A DNA stretch of 64,000 nucleotides. It comes from Taiwanofungus camphoratus. Lineage: Eukaryota > Basidiomycota > Agaricomycetes > Polyporales > Taiwanofungaceae. Shown piece after piece: positions 1-12,576 of this stretch. The notes beneath the pieces are model-generated. The model did no database searches and was not told the origin of the DNA. It saw only the letters and a list, made by a program, of their open reading frames with translations. The stretch lies in assembly GCA_003999685.1 (NCBI GenBank), contig CP021224.1, positions 62,001 through 126,000 on the forward strand, in the 5' to 3' direction. Within the stretch, counting starts at the first letter, position 1, and every line of letters begins with the position of its first letter. The translations under genes were made by a program, and so were the position numbers.

Positions 1-1766
1 ACCAGGTTCTTCCCTCATCGCTAGAATAACTGACAGTGTCCGTGCTTTCTTCGTCGTTGATTGCCACTATGATACTGCCTTGATCACCAAATTCGTATTT
101 ATGAGCTCCCATTCGGACCATCCGCCAGGTCCTGCCAGCGTCTGTGCTCAAGAAAGTGTCACACTCTTCGTATGACTGAAGGTAGCCACCAATGGAACCA
201 ACACCCATAGTGAAGCCCGGAGCTGGCGAAGAGAAAACGCGACCGAAATTGTGAGGAACGGTCACCGAATGCAAATGCAGAGAACAGTCATTATCGCTTG
301 GATTGCACCAGACTTGCCGGCCCTCGCTATCTTGCGCAGGTGGTCTCAGGCGAGACCACGTTCGACCTATAGAGGCTTGAGTGGACTGATTGACACTGGT
401 AGAATGAGACGTACCGTCATCAAAAGTTATTTTCGTCTGAAGTTGTTTGGAGGCCCTCCGTGCCTCCACTTCTTCGGCATTGGCAACAACATTTGCTAAT
501 CCTACACCCTCAATCCCATAGAGATTTTCGTAGTCTACGAATCCCATTTCATTGCGATTGGTGTCTTTCAGACTTTCCACGAAAAAAGTTCCATTCGAAT
601 TGCTAACAAACAACGTGCCAATAGTGCTCTGGTCCTGAAGAAGTACGTCCACACCGAGTGAGTGAGTGGTCGATTCCACGATCGTATAGGCATTTTCCCT
701 TAGCCGCGCAGACGACGCATGTGGGAAACGCGCCTTTGCCCACGTCTTGGTATCCACAGATACATAAAGCAGCATTTCGCCGTTATTTCCAGGTGCCAGG
801 TCTCTAAGTGCGACCACTGCAAACTTTGAAACAACCGCAAACGCGAGAACACCTCTGGCGTTTTTGCCAATTCCAAGGTCTTCAACTTTATTTTCCGATT
901 GGAAAAAGTCCGTCGACGAGAACAGACGACTGGAAGACAACGCATGCACTCCGGATGTGGTACTGGTGTCAAATGCGACGCAGTAAATCAAGTCCGGATG
1001 CGCCTCATGCTTGAAGTCCTTACTGCTGTGCGCAAATTGGCAACGAGAGGTTTCGGAAAGAAGTAGCCTAGGCTCGTCACTAAACGCATCTTTGGTGTAA
1101 TACGTCTACAGGATGCATACAGTGGGAGTATCAGCAGATGTAACCATTTCACGGTCAAAGAGCCCACCTCGTCGTGACAAACGGCTCCCCAGCCCGCACC
1201 CTCGCATTTAGTTCCTTGATAAAGAACATATCCATACTTCGAATTGTCCGAATGGAAGGACAACGGTTTTCCGATCAAAGCAGGGGCAATGGGCATGGTG
1301 AAAGGGTGCCATGTCTTGCCTCTATCGTCCGTTCGATAGTGAGTTTTCCCTTTAGTGAGAACAAATGCCTAGCAAGAACAGAAATATCAATGCCATGATT
1401 AATTTATAGTATTATTCTACGGTACTCACGTAGCGAGTATCAAACGGATGCTCAATGACCATGGATGCCTGCCCCTCTGGGATATCGGTTGCACGGTTCC
1501 AAGTTTTGCCTTCGTCCTGTGACACATGCACATTCCCTTCCACAACGTCATGATAAACTACAGTCTAAATAATACTTAAATCAAGACATGAGGGAGCGAG
1601 AAGCGGGAAATGAGCGCACGGTCGTGTCATCGAAGAAGAACAGCCTTGCTGGAAGATTGTTAAAGTAGTTGACCTGGGACTCTGGTTGCTGTGCGCGAGC
1701 GAGCAGTATAAGAGAGAGAACAACGACTGTCCAGAGCAATACTGCCGTCCTGTGTTGGGGAGCCAT
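1..1766 (-). CDS. VPS10: Vps10/sortilin-type vacuolar sorting receptor, 5' part (runs off window)
   Basis: Receptor that carries soluble hydrolases from late Golgi to the vacuole (family knowledge). Four exons read in frame: 1620-1766, 1430-1564, 1168-1368 and 1-1105, giving 529 residues with no stop. The protein opens with a signal peptide (hydrophobic stretch around residues 7-26). Ten-bladed Vps10 propeller signatures follow: FFDDT early on, then BNR/Asp-box repeats such as [25 protein letters not shown] and SSDEGRTW, and the cysteine-bearing CHDETYYT stretch. The start is the ATG at 1764-1766; an in-frame TTG lies just upstream and is not needed. The C-terminal half, with the 10CC module, membrane segment and cytosolic sorting tail, must lie beyond base 1. 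Identification is strong; exon borders are inferred from GT-AG signals. Confidence 0.9.
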
Positions 1767-4700
1767 GGTCAAGATGCTGCTCGCTGCGGAGCGGCGGTGA
1801 GCTGGTAGTTTCTCCCAGTGCTAGCTGCCCATAGACGCGTATTCACGTGAGCGATACAAATGGCCATCTGCTTCCGCCCCTCACTGCCTCGTTGTTATGC
1901 CCAACTGGGGGATACCTTACTACACACTATGTATGCTGAATACCGTTCACACCCGTACACGTCTAATTTTACTAGGTGTTGGCCTCTCTTCTGCATCATG
2001 ACTTCAGGCTCTCAGGCTGGCATGGGTTGCTAGCCTATCAGACTAGGGTATCTTGGAACCTCAGGCATACTTGAGACGGTGCTTCGAAAAGTACAGATTG
2101 ATATGATGACACCGCCTAACTGCGATGCTCATTGACAGAAACTCATCCAGGGAAACTCAGAACGAGATGCGCTTAGTCTCCCTTAGGTGAGTGATTCAAC
2201 AGCCCCGTTGACAAAGATATTGAGCGGTCTCTTTCCTATAGAGCTAATCGTTGTATGTCTGTACACTCTACATCCAGGCGGAATCTCCAGGGACACACCA
2301 TTGAAGTTTTTTTTTGTGGCACCATCAACGTCTTGTCTATCCTAACGCGTTTGAGAAAATCATCCCGCTACCGCTTTACGACTTGCGTCAAGCCCTCAGG
2401 AGTTGACACCCTGGTATGGCTTTGCGACATAATCGTGTCTGTCTCTTTTTCCATGTGACGCAAATCGAGGACCTCGCACCTAAAGCGTGCTTAGCTGCAG
2501 TCCTTCATGGGCTACTGTAGGGTGCTCTGATATCAACTAAGTTGACTTCCGAATACCCTCTTGGGGCAAGTGACGCGAAGGTTTCGATGTGGTTGAAAAA
2601 AAAACAATCGAATTTATGATGGCACACGTACCCATGGCTGCAATGTGTGAATGTCTCTATCATCGCGCGTTGCTAGTTTCTATAGCAATATCCGCCTTCT
2701 CATGGCATTAGTGGTCGGGACCCGAGCAAGGCTAGTTGTAAGTGATAGCCAGGCATCGATGACAGCGGCCTCCACATCCGAAGCCTTCGAATGCACACGC
2801 AAACTGGCAACTCGTACGGACATTCAGACGGGGCGCTGGTGGATGTTTCCTGTTCGGTTTCTCGGGACTGACCTATAAAGTGGAATGTAAACAAGATCCT
2901 CGGCACGCTACTGGAATGCGTTGTTCTGCCTGCACACGTGGGCTGCTATCCGCAATTGGGAGTCAAGGAATGGTCAGCGTCTCTCGCTACAATTCCATAT
3001 TACATACTAGTTGATGTGGTATGATGAAGGTGGCTCTGTGGCCATGATTACGGCCAGTCTTGACGCAGATGTGTCAGCACATGATGGGACACTAAGAGAA
3101 GAGTTCCCACCGCTGCATTCCATTGTGCCTGCTTCACGTCCCGTAACAATCGCCGCATGTGGTGTACTTCAAGTGGGACGTTTTGTGTCACGGCATTGTG
3201 CAACGCTCCGAGCAACGGGGCCCATCGTTCTGGTAAGTTGTCTACCTTCAGTTGATGTCAGCGTCGCCGACGACCGGGAATGCGATGCTCTTGCGTCAGA
3301 TGCTAGAACCTTCGGACATCGTGGTCTATGCGTTTATCAGTCGTATGCGGTGGCTTTCTCTGATACCCATTGGAAGGTGACCAAATACATTGCAAATTAG
3401 GGATCAAAACGATATTCCAGCCTCACACGTAACCTGGGGTTTTCTTTTTTTCTCGAGAATCTTCCTTCAGGTTGCATCAGCACTATGTATATGCCGTCGA
3501 CTTCTAGCACCGACAGAAACAAGTAGGTCGCAATTTTAAGCCTCATGAAGCTCATGGACCAGGCAAAGAAAGGTTCGCTTTTAATCAATCAGCCACTCGG
3601 TACCTTTGTGCACCCAAGCGGACACATCGATGGTGTGTAGCGGTGGCTTATCAACCTCTAGTGTGTTCTAAAGCATCTACTTCTTCAGGAGTAGGCAGTA
3701 GCTTGACCAGTCAATAGACGATCATCTACTGTCGCTGAAGTTTGATATACTGATTTGACTTCAAGTATCTCCAGCATTAAATCAGTCAAAATTCTGTTCA
3801 CCAAGATGATTAGCGTTCCTACAATTACCTACAAAGCTGTTCGAGACATGCGATTCCAGATGACAGCCGCTATTGATGTGTCATGCGGTTAGTCTGGTAA
3901 CCCACGGGCTATTCCATATTTTACTAGAGTATGAAGCCCACAATTCTTTTTTCTAATTGTGGGCGTTTGAGAACAAGAAGCCAGTGTATACGTACGGGTG
4001 TCGGGCCTTTCCACTGGCAAAGACCCGCCAAAGACGGACAAAGAGCACCACAAATACGGCAACGTCGTCGTCATTTCATCGATGGCACATGTAGAAAATT
4101 TGATGAACACCCAGTTACATACAGTATAGGTAATGTTAACGGAACCAATCTCCATTTGTTCGATTTAGATGATCGGGGCTCAGCCCTGAGGACAACTTCA
4201 TGCATTTCAACATATGTCGCACGCTTATGATTCTGGCCAACTTGGTCTAGTGCCCTACCTCGCCCTAACATTTAGTCTAGTCTCTGCTAATGTTTTACTA
4301 CAATATGTACGGTTGGCGGTTGGAGTTTTGGTACAGCCAAGTGAGTAGACTACAATACTGATTACGCGAACGTTGACATTTGAATCAGTTGGTACTCACA
4401 GAGAATAAACTCGCGTATTTGCCAATGAATCCGGTGGTACTTGTTAAGGGAGCAACCTTACGGGTTCAAGAGCCATGATAGAAACTCGCTGATGAACTTT
4501 GCGGGATGGTTGGACATCGAGTGATAGATTCCATCTCACGCCTCAGGATACAGCACGGATTATCTAGAAGCAGATACCGAGCAAACATTGTTGTGTGATC
4601 CTCCCGTTAGGCTCCGCAGTCATTATCCATTCATTATCAACGTTGAGAGTCCAACGTTCACCTCCGGAGGGGAAACTTGGAAATAATTGCTGGAAGTATT

Positions 4701-6165
4701 GGTGCAACAACATATTTGGGAACTACTGCTAGCTCTGCCCCCGCTCCCGCTACGTTGCCGACATGAAAATGACATTCCTCTCGGAAATGACCGAGGTGAA
4801 CATCGGATCCTCAACTTGAGATAAACACGATGAATCAACATCTCCCTAGTGTCGAATGATTTCACATCAGTAGCACGATGCACTAACCCAACGCATGGAA
4901 AATAACTAGCGTGGCTTCTGTCTGACGCATTTGCAATCGTATCCGCAACATGTTATCATTGTTATGCTATCCGGCAAGTTGTGAGGTCGATGTACGAGGA
5001 GCCGGAGCTAAGCTCGGCATCATACTAGTAACTGATCCGGTTCTATCTCCGTTTCTCCGTAGGTTACAGTGTTCCGTTCCTGAAGACATGCGCCTACGTA
5101 CCTCATCATTTCGGTTCACGAAGACGTGGGCACGACAAGTACGACCGACGTTACTGGATGTGGGTTAGGTATATGTGATTTATGCTGTTATTACCAAAGC
5201 TGCATACCGTTCTGGCACGATTCAGGCCTGGTCCACACGATCACCAGGGAAGCCGCGGTCTATATGTACCTAGACAGCGCTCCTGGACTCTTCGTCCGAA
5301 ACTTCGAGCTTTTTATTATTTAGCACCATCAGCGCCTCAACTTTGTAGGCTTTCGCTTTTGTACCAAGCGTTAGCTGCAATGTACTGGTAAGCGTATTCC
5401 GCCGTAGACACCCCTCAGATCTGTTCTCATTGTGGCGTAACGACGTACAATCGCGTTTTTAGCTCGTAGAGAAGAGACCGACATTGCGGACGTAAGTACT
5501 ACAGCCGGGCTCTGGACGATGCAGCCGCGAACGTAGAAGACGGCTCGGGGATCAGGGCCAGGCGACAGAGCCGCCGTTACATTCAATTTATTTGATTCCG
5601 ACGGCTACCGATCAATTGCAATTTTCCCACATCAGTTTTGAATCCCTCGAGAACGCTCACGATTTTTGTGCTCGCAAATAGCAGTGATCTTGTAACGCCT
5701 TGCTGCCTGAAGTCCGGGTATAGCGGCAATGAGAACGCCGTACAGTGTACCATCGTCTGTCATATCAGTCCGCATCATCGCGTCTGTCTAGGGCCACAAC
5801 TCTACCAAGACAGTTAGTCGCCAGAGAATTTTCGCTTATCCGTGCAGCCACGTTTTCAAGGAAGATCTATCGTGCAAGACGACATGTATTGATGGATGTC
5901 CGCGACTCCTTCCTTCAACATTTTCCCGTTACCTGGTCTCAGGGACACGAGGCGATTTAGGACGAGGTTTTTACAACGTTTGGATCTCCCCATCAGATGT
6001 CCGCTTCTGAAGTCGAACGTCTGAGGTACGCCAATCTAGTCCGGATTCCGGACTTCTCATGAGAGCTACCAACGGCACATAAAATGAGAGTTGTGGATTC
6101 GTCAGAGATCCTTGGTGATCCGCGGCGCCCCAGTACATACTTGTCTTATAGGTTTCTCTTTCGTG
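1767..6165. other. 4.4 kb with no recognisable gene
   Basis: Reading both strands gives only short open frames (the longest, 129 codons at 3011-3400, resembles nothing I know). No splice-joined chain of conserved-looking exons emerges. It holds the upstream region of the Vps10 gene (from 1767), a perfect hairpin at 3936-3964, and the upstream region of the acyl-CoA oxidase gene. I recognise no transposon ends or coding domains. It may be old, decayed sequence. Confidence 0.5.
3936..3964. repeat. Perfect 10-bp inverted repeat (hairpin)
   Basis: GCCCACAATT is followed by a 9-base pyrimidine-rich loop and then AATTGTGGGC, a perfect 10-bp stem. It is isolated in non-coding DNA, so function is unknown. 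It could be a cruciform site, a small RNA terminator-like fold, or chance. Confidence 0.6.
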
Positions 6166-8216
6166 ATGACATCTACATTCAGAACTTCACATCTTCCTCA
6201 GACGCAAGACTATCAGCGCCTCAACGACTATGCTACTTTGGATGAACGGATTGCGGTATCGTACCGCAGAGCGCGGGCTATTGCAAAGGCATATGGTAAC
6301 CCTTGTTCACTCCTTGTAGCCAAACATTGCACTTATGTTTTGACCGGTGATATTTCATAGGTCTCACTGCATACGATGTCCAGTACATGACTCCAAAGTT
6401 TTGGGAGCTTCACACTGATAATATTCATGCTCTTGATGGCGCCGCTTTCACACTCCTCACGATTCAGTACAACCTGGCCGGTGGTACTCTCGCACCCTTT
6501 GCCGAGAAGTGGCCTGAGTTACGGCCTCTCATGGACAAGATCATGAAATTTGACGTGTCGTGAGTAAATTGATAATTTACGGACGGAATGACGGACTGAC
6601 CAGGTTCTCGCACCAAGGGCACAGTTCATGCTTACAGAGGTAGGCCACGGTTTGGATGCTCCAAACTTGGAGACGACGGCTACGCTTCTTCCCAATGGAG
6701 AATTTGACCTTCATACACCGAATGAAGGTGCTCGCAAGTGGGTACGACCTAGCAATAACGGTTCTCTTGACTTACGGATGCACAGATACATGCCTCCCAC
6801 GGGTCCCTTCGGTTCGATCCCTCGCATTGCGGTGGTCTTTGCGAGGTTGGTCGTGAATGGTGAAAACCGGGGTATCCGGCCATTTGTGGTTCCTCTCGGT
6901 GATGGAAAGCAGATGTGCAAGGGTGTGACGTCCAGGTAGTCACCTTCTTCGCCTTCTGATGTTCTCTCCTAACAAGGTCTATCCGCAGAATGGTCCCGCA
7001 GCGAGGAGGGATCAAACCGGTCGACCATTCGGTCACATCCTTCGATCACGTTCGTCTTCCTGCCTCCGCTCTTTTGGGATCTCTTGCCAAGCCTGCCGAT
7101 CTTCGGGCGAACTTCATTTCTCATATTTGGCGTGTCACAGTTGGCTCATTGGCTTTGGCCACCCTGGCTGCGCCCCTTCTCTCTGTCAATGCTTATGTGG
7201 CGGCGCGCTACAGTCTCCGGAGGACGATCGCAGGACCGGACGGAGGCCGCGTGCCTGTCATGACTCTCCGGACGCAGCAACTGCCTATTATGCATGCTAT
7301 TGCACAGGCGGCTGTAATAAAGGCACAAGCTTTGGCTGCTATCCAGATGTTCAAAGACACTTCGATTGATTACCGTGTGCGGAGCGGGATCGCAGCGGCG
7401 TCCAAGTCGACTATGACGGCCCACGCTTGGTCCAGTCTTTCGATCTTGACAGAAAGAGTAGGCGCGCACGGCATGTTCGAGCACAACAACATTATACAGT
7501 CAGAGGTGCGCGAGGCGTGATACCCGAGTGTCTTAATTCTCTGATAAGTTCCTTCACAGCTTTTGATGCGTGGCATTCGTATAGCAGAAGGTGATGTGCT
7601 TGCACTGAGTATCCGTATGTCTGTTCCTGTGTCATAACAATAAAAAGCTATTCTGACTTCTGTCAAAGGTCTCGCAAACGAGCTGCTTCTTGGTCGATAT
7701 GAAATGCCGAAGCCAAAGTACCCTGAGTCTCTTCTTGCGCGTCACGAGGTTGGGCTATTTACAGAATGCCGCAACCTGCTGCTCAAATATGGCAAGAGTC
7801 ATCGTGATGAGAACCTGAGCCGGTTGCTACTGCCACGCTGCTTACCTTTGGTGCAAGCCATTGGATACCGTTTGGCATACGAAGCGGCCGTCGATGCTAA
7901 GGTGGACAAGTACCTTGTGGATCTCTACGAAGCCGGCGTGGTCATGTCCGACTCGGGCTGGTACGTTGAGCACATGGGTCTCTCTCGTTGGGCACAATTC
8001 GAAATGGAGGAGCGGGCCGTCACTTCAGCCATGCCACACCTGGAGGAATACCTGGAGAGGACGGGTGCAGCACCGTATGCCGTGTCACCCATTCTCACCC
8101 AACGGAGCTGGGAAATGTTCCTCAACGAGATTCCAATCTTCACTGGCAATGCCGAGGTGTCTGTGATCGTGCCGTCTGCTCCAGCTTCAATTGCTGCAGA
8201 GCAAGCACGTCTGTGA
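6166..8216 (+). CDS. Peroxisomal acyl-CoA oxidase / acyl-CoA dehydrogenase-like protein
   Basis: Flavoenzyme of the acyl-CoA oxidase/dehydrogenase superfamily; by family it catalyses the first step of fatty acid beta-oxidation, making trans-2-enoyl-CoA and H2O2. Six exons (6166-6295, 6361-6559, 6618-6935, 6989-7505, 7560-7614, 7669-8216) join in frame to 588 residues. FAD-domain hallmarks are visible: the middle-domain LTEVGHGLDAPNLETTA, then FGSIPRIAVVFARLVVNGE, SFDHVRLPASALLG, and the C-terminal helical part with RTQQLPIMHAIAQA and IRIAEGDVLALSI. The last three residues are ARL, which fits the PTS1 peroxisomal signal [SAC][KRH][LM]. The ATG at 6166 gives a short N-terminus like related fungal proteins; an upstream in-frame extension without ATG was ignored. 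Exon 3 uses an acceptor CACCAAG because the nearer CAG at 6603 leads to a stop. Confidence 0.88.
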
Positions 8217-9170
8217 TGCAGCTGGTCTGATATCATGTCTGCTACAATTTGTACCCTTGTCACATCTTCTCCTTATCAATGCCATTGTTATTGACGCGGA
8301 TGTACAAACTAACTATGTGTATATATATGTACATCAAGGCTCCCGTTATCTACTCCTCAATCACTGTACTGTCTATGCAGATTGTGGGTCAAGTTCTGAA
8401 AATAGATAGTTGACCTAATTTACAGAATGACACCATTTGAGTGGACGCTTTCTACAGCCATCTGGAAGCTCGTCCAACGGTTCAAGGGCAGCAAGTACTA
8501 CCATACAGACAAGACAGCCTCGAGTGTCAAAAGATTGAAAAGTATACTTTAGTGGGTGCTGAATTGTAACCGTTGTTACCGGTGGTGTGCTGACCCGGGT
8601 CGGACCATCGACACAATCGGGTCAGACCCGGGTCGAGAGCTTGACCCGCATCAAAGGTCAAGGTGTCAAATTTGACCCTCTCATCCCTGATCGCTACAGT
8701 CTACAATCGGTATATTGTAATTGCGACATATTATACAGTGTGGTAAATTGAGACAGCTACTCCATGAGCAAGGTCACAGTAGACGCGTAGGAACAAACAT
8801 GACTAAATGAATCTGGGAGATCATTTAAATACACTAGTAATCATGACCATAGTCAGATAAATCACTGATGTTACATCGTAATAACTCCCCTTCGCACCTC
8901 GAGTCTTAAATTGTCTAATACAGAAATGTAACAGTACATCGTTGCGCTTACAAAGTCAGTGGGGTCAAATGTTTGGTCCCAAGGGTATATCCCGACGAAA
9001 TCGAATCAGAGAACACAGGGCAAATAAGACATTGTTCGGAGATCATATCTTGGCATTTACGCCCACCCGAATGATTCTAGAAAAACCTGTCAGTCGATGA
9101 CATGCGATGACAAAGTTGACCACTGACTCGTCACCAGAAGTCACCCAATTTTCGGTTTCAGGAAACATGG
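8217..9170. other. Intergenic region with a hAT-MITE-like end
   Basis: Convergent intergenic stretch between the acyl-CoA oxidase and potassium transporter genes. It holds the repeat described at 8580-8690 and AT-rich sequence; no coding potential was seen. Both genes end here, so it should contain two 3' ends; I cannot place polyadenylation sites firmly. Confidence 0.5.
8580..8690. repeat. Single end of a hAT-MITE-like element
   Basis: The segment begins GGTGGTGTGCTGACCCGGG and is dense in GGTCAGACC/TGACC words. It ends with CAAAGGTCAAGG. This matches the style and partly the sequence of the terminal repeats of the MITE at 16040-16459. I found no matching inverted end within 600 bp, nor an 8-bp target duplication, so it looks like a solo or eroded end. 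A GTCAGTGGGGTCAAA stretch near 8950 might be a rearranged remnant. Confidence 0.4.
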
Positions 9171-12100
9171 TCACTGTTTAGCGTTGGTCAGGACCGGTCC
9201 GTGGGTTGTCACGTACCACTTACCCAGAGGCCGATATACGTCTTCAATTAAGAAACCTCGAATCCAGTTCACAACATTGGATAACTTTCCAGCTTCTAGT
9301 CGTTTACTGATAACGTGATAATGTGGAACACTTGGGGAACAATCAGTTCTAATGCCAAGAATTGAATTAGGACATACATACATGTGCGTGTGATTGGTGG
9401 CAGCATCTCTGATCTCATCGATGGTGGGAGAAGACTGTCGAGGATCGACGCGCGCTTCAAGAGAACATATACGATCGATCACTTCATCAATCTGGCATTG
9501 GTGGGGAATCAGCTCGCTGCATCAGTTCGTGTAATCGGCCAGAAGTAACATTTACCTTAACGTCAAAATCGTCACGGAAGCCCAGATAATAAGTCACGCC
9601 ATAAAACCCTTTTTTTGCGACGTGTTATTGAGTTTGACCTCATTCGGTGTTACGCTAGCACATACCTTGAATCGTGCGCACTTTTGTGACAGCATAACGT
9701 TCCTCTGGCGCGATCCTGGCAACATGCAAAACGCGAACTGAAAGGAAGATCTGAGACGTAGGATCAGGACACAAATCAAGACAAATTACAAATGTGTCAT
9801 TTACCACGACACGAGGAAGAGAAGGCCATTGACGGATGAAACCTTCTCAATCACATCAACACAGTGCTCATTGGATCAAGGATATCCGCTTACCAACGAA
9901 AGAGTGAGGAACGCCTCTGCCAGCACACTGCTTGTGGAATACAGCGCAAGTGGGAATGCGCGCCAGCTCTCTTCTGCCGGTTTTCTCCAACCCCGGAGTA
10001 TCATTTAGCAGGTAGTATGTCGGGGGCTTGCACGTCTCTACGTCCTGGGAGTCTTCGTGTTCAGTGCTGCATTCCTGCTCATCATCCTCAGGACGGTGGA
10101 CTTGCAACCACCCCTCGTCCTCGGTGCTGGACGCAATGACGCGTCGCAGGTTCACGCGGTTCGTCTCGTCGTATTTGACTTCGAGGCCCTACGAACAATA
10201 ATTAGACACCGAATCCCATACCGAATTAGAACTAGTACTTTGGCCCAGGTCCAGAACAGCATGAAACCGACACTGTGTGGTATTAGACAAAAATAGTAGA
10301 AAACGTACGAAGCTAAGCTCACAGTACCATGCCTATCATGAGTGGGACCCAAGCGCCATAAGGAATTTTTTTGAGCGCTGCACCCCAGAACAACCCTGCA
10401 AGACCGACGTCAATACGTAATATATTTATAAGCTGTAGCGCCGACCGCACCGTCGAAGAAACCGAATACCAAGAAGAATGCAACAGCGACCACCGCTGGC
10501 CATTTCTTGACATATTTCATCTGCAGTGCAATCAACACGGTTGTTGTAAACATTACGGTCGCCACCGCAAACCTGATGGCATGTGAGATAGCAATCAAAA
10601 CGAGCGAAGGTAAACATACCCATAAGCATTGGTTAACGATGTGGAACTTTTAAATGCCACGACAATGATGATAACCGCAATCATAACTTTTCGAAAAGTG
10701 ATCAGAAGGACCCTTCATGTTTGAGGCTTAGAACTTACGAATATAGTTCACGATTGGGATATATACTTGACCTTCTGTTGTTTCTGACGTATACTTCATG
10801 TAAAGACTGCACCCAGTGAGTAAAACATCATGCCTGATGTGGGTTACACCCACTGAGGTAGACTGCGCATATTTACCAGCTGTTGCACTAAACTGAAAGT
10901 TGCGGTAATCAAAGCTTGCGATGCGATGAGCTAAGGAGGCCGTTAGCTCAAAGGGCTATTTCTAACGGAATATCTCACCGTGGCAAGGATGGCGAACACA
11001 TAAAGGATCCTTTGAATACACTCCATAATCGCTACTTTTTATGTACAAAGTGAGCGAACTCACCAGAATAAGGGACCATTAGAGTGACCGGGTATAGTGT
11101 TATAGAAGAGGTTAGAAAGAACAGCTTCCTTGTCGACTATCAGGCGAGCCCCTTGACCGAGATAGGCAAGTACAAGACAAGGATAAACAAAAGAGGTGAA
11201 AGAAAGCTACTGAACAGTCAGAACTCATCTCGTTGTATACTATGTATGATTAACTCACCTGTATTGACAGCATGTTGAATTGGCCTAAGCTAGTCCATCA
11301 TGTTAGCCTTCCACAACAACGGGACCAACGAAGGACACAATCCTGCGAGAAGAAACTCAGGACCGTGCGACGTACTTGGCAAATAGAGCTTCACAACCAG
11401 TGACCGCAAGAAGGACTCCGCTCAACAGATCGTAGTCTCGTGTGCGGACAAAAACTACCAGACAATGATGTTAAAGATCCCGGTTCGCTGCAATAAGAAT
11501 GTAGTGAAGACCTACGCATTATAGCTCGTGATGGATCAAAAGCCCTAAATATTCCAGGATAACGTGTGATATTCACTATGCCTGTCGCGCCAAGCAGCGA
11601 CAACCAGATGAATGTCACTGTAGACAGTATCGATCAATTGTAGGCGTAAATATGTGCCAGGAGTGAACAATACCAGGAGCAAAGACAAAGGCTAGCTTGG
11701 CTGTTCCTAGAGACTGCAACAAGAAGAGGAACACTAGAAACGCCTGAAGAAGTCATGAGCTGACGGATAAACAGCCAAGGGTGCGAAACGGGTACAATTG
11801 AGATAGGAACTACATCGTGCCCCACAGATGGCCTCGCAACGGCTATTCCGGAAACCGCACTCGTGACTGATACCGCGGGTGTGAACATGCCATCAGACAA
11901 TGTCAGACTGGTCCCCAGCAAAGACTGGATAGTGATTCAGCCGTGGCACGCAACTGAAGATACAGTAAGACGAACCCATGCTAGCAAAGGCCATCGCAAT
12001 TTGTCCGACATCTTGGGGCCTTGATGTTTCGACGAGAATTTGCTGTCCCCGGTGAGAATGCGTTCCGAGTCGAAATCCCTATCCTCTGGGGGATAGAGAC

Positions 12101-12576
12101 CCTGAAACAATGCAAATGTCCCTCCCTCGCCTGATTCCCGGTTAGTAATCACCGTTACATTTGATAAGATACATGCCCCACCTTCGTGGGTTCCAAATCG
12201 CAAGCAAATGAGCACCTAAGCAGGACATGCATAGTATTTGGTATGAACAATAAATCTTGAAAATTTCTGATCCCTCACATATTTGAGTAGAGGCAATAGT
12301 GTCAGTGACCAAATAATGGCGCTCAAACCTCCAATAACGTCCTCTTCTGAAGGCACGGGGCCTGTTGGGGGCCAGATACCGTTCAAAACATAGAGAGGAG
12401 AGGTCCCGATGTCTGAATAAATAATACCTTCGCAAATACCTGAGTTACAGCGGGTCCGGTTGGGGAGGGGGGTATTGCTTACCCAAAGTCTGAAAACTTA
12501 ACGTAAGCAGGGCTAACCCGTGCACATCGACAGGTGAGCGGTTGTCATTCCCCACTGCTCTCAGCGAAGGCGACAT
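9171..12576 (-). CDS. HAK1: HAK/KUP-type high-affinity potassium transporter
   Basis: Plasma-membrane potassium uptake by proton symport (family knowledge). The gene is cut by many short introns. The N-terminus starts MSPSLRAVGND (ATG 12574-12576) and continues with LALLTLSFQTLG. Across introns come the KUP signature DIGTSPLYVLNGIWPPTG, then GEGGTFALFQGLYPP, a GTSLTLSDGMFTPAVSVTSA segment, ITRYPGIFRAFDPSRAI, the membrane stretch AVATVMFTTTVLIALQMKYV, FFLVFGFFDG, LKKIPYGAWVPLMIG, and the C-terminal cytoplasmic IVPHYHVISK and GFLIEDVYRPLG. It ends TNAKQ-stop at 9171. No disruption was seen in the segments checked; I did not resolve every exon edge. The last intron probably uses a GTATGT donor near 9371, giving THIVPHYHV. 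Length would be about 770-800 residues, usual for fungal HAK. Confidence 0.88.

Noticed and set aside
1767-1772. Upstream TTG as the Vps10 start
   Set aside because: Nuclear fungal genes use ATG; the ATG at 1766 directly precedes a good signal peptide.
3011-3400. 129-codon open frame as a gene
   Set aside because: No recognisable motif, no flanking splice-linked exons and no conserved-looking segment; expected by chance over 4 kb.
6806-6817. GGTTCGATCCC resembling a tRNA B box
   Set aside because: It sits inside the acyl-CoA oxidase coding exon 3, with no A box or cloverleaf around it.
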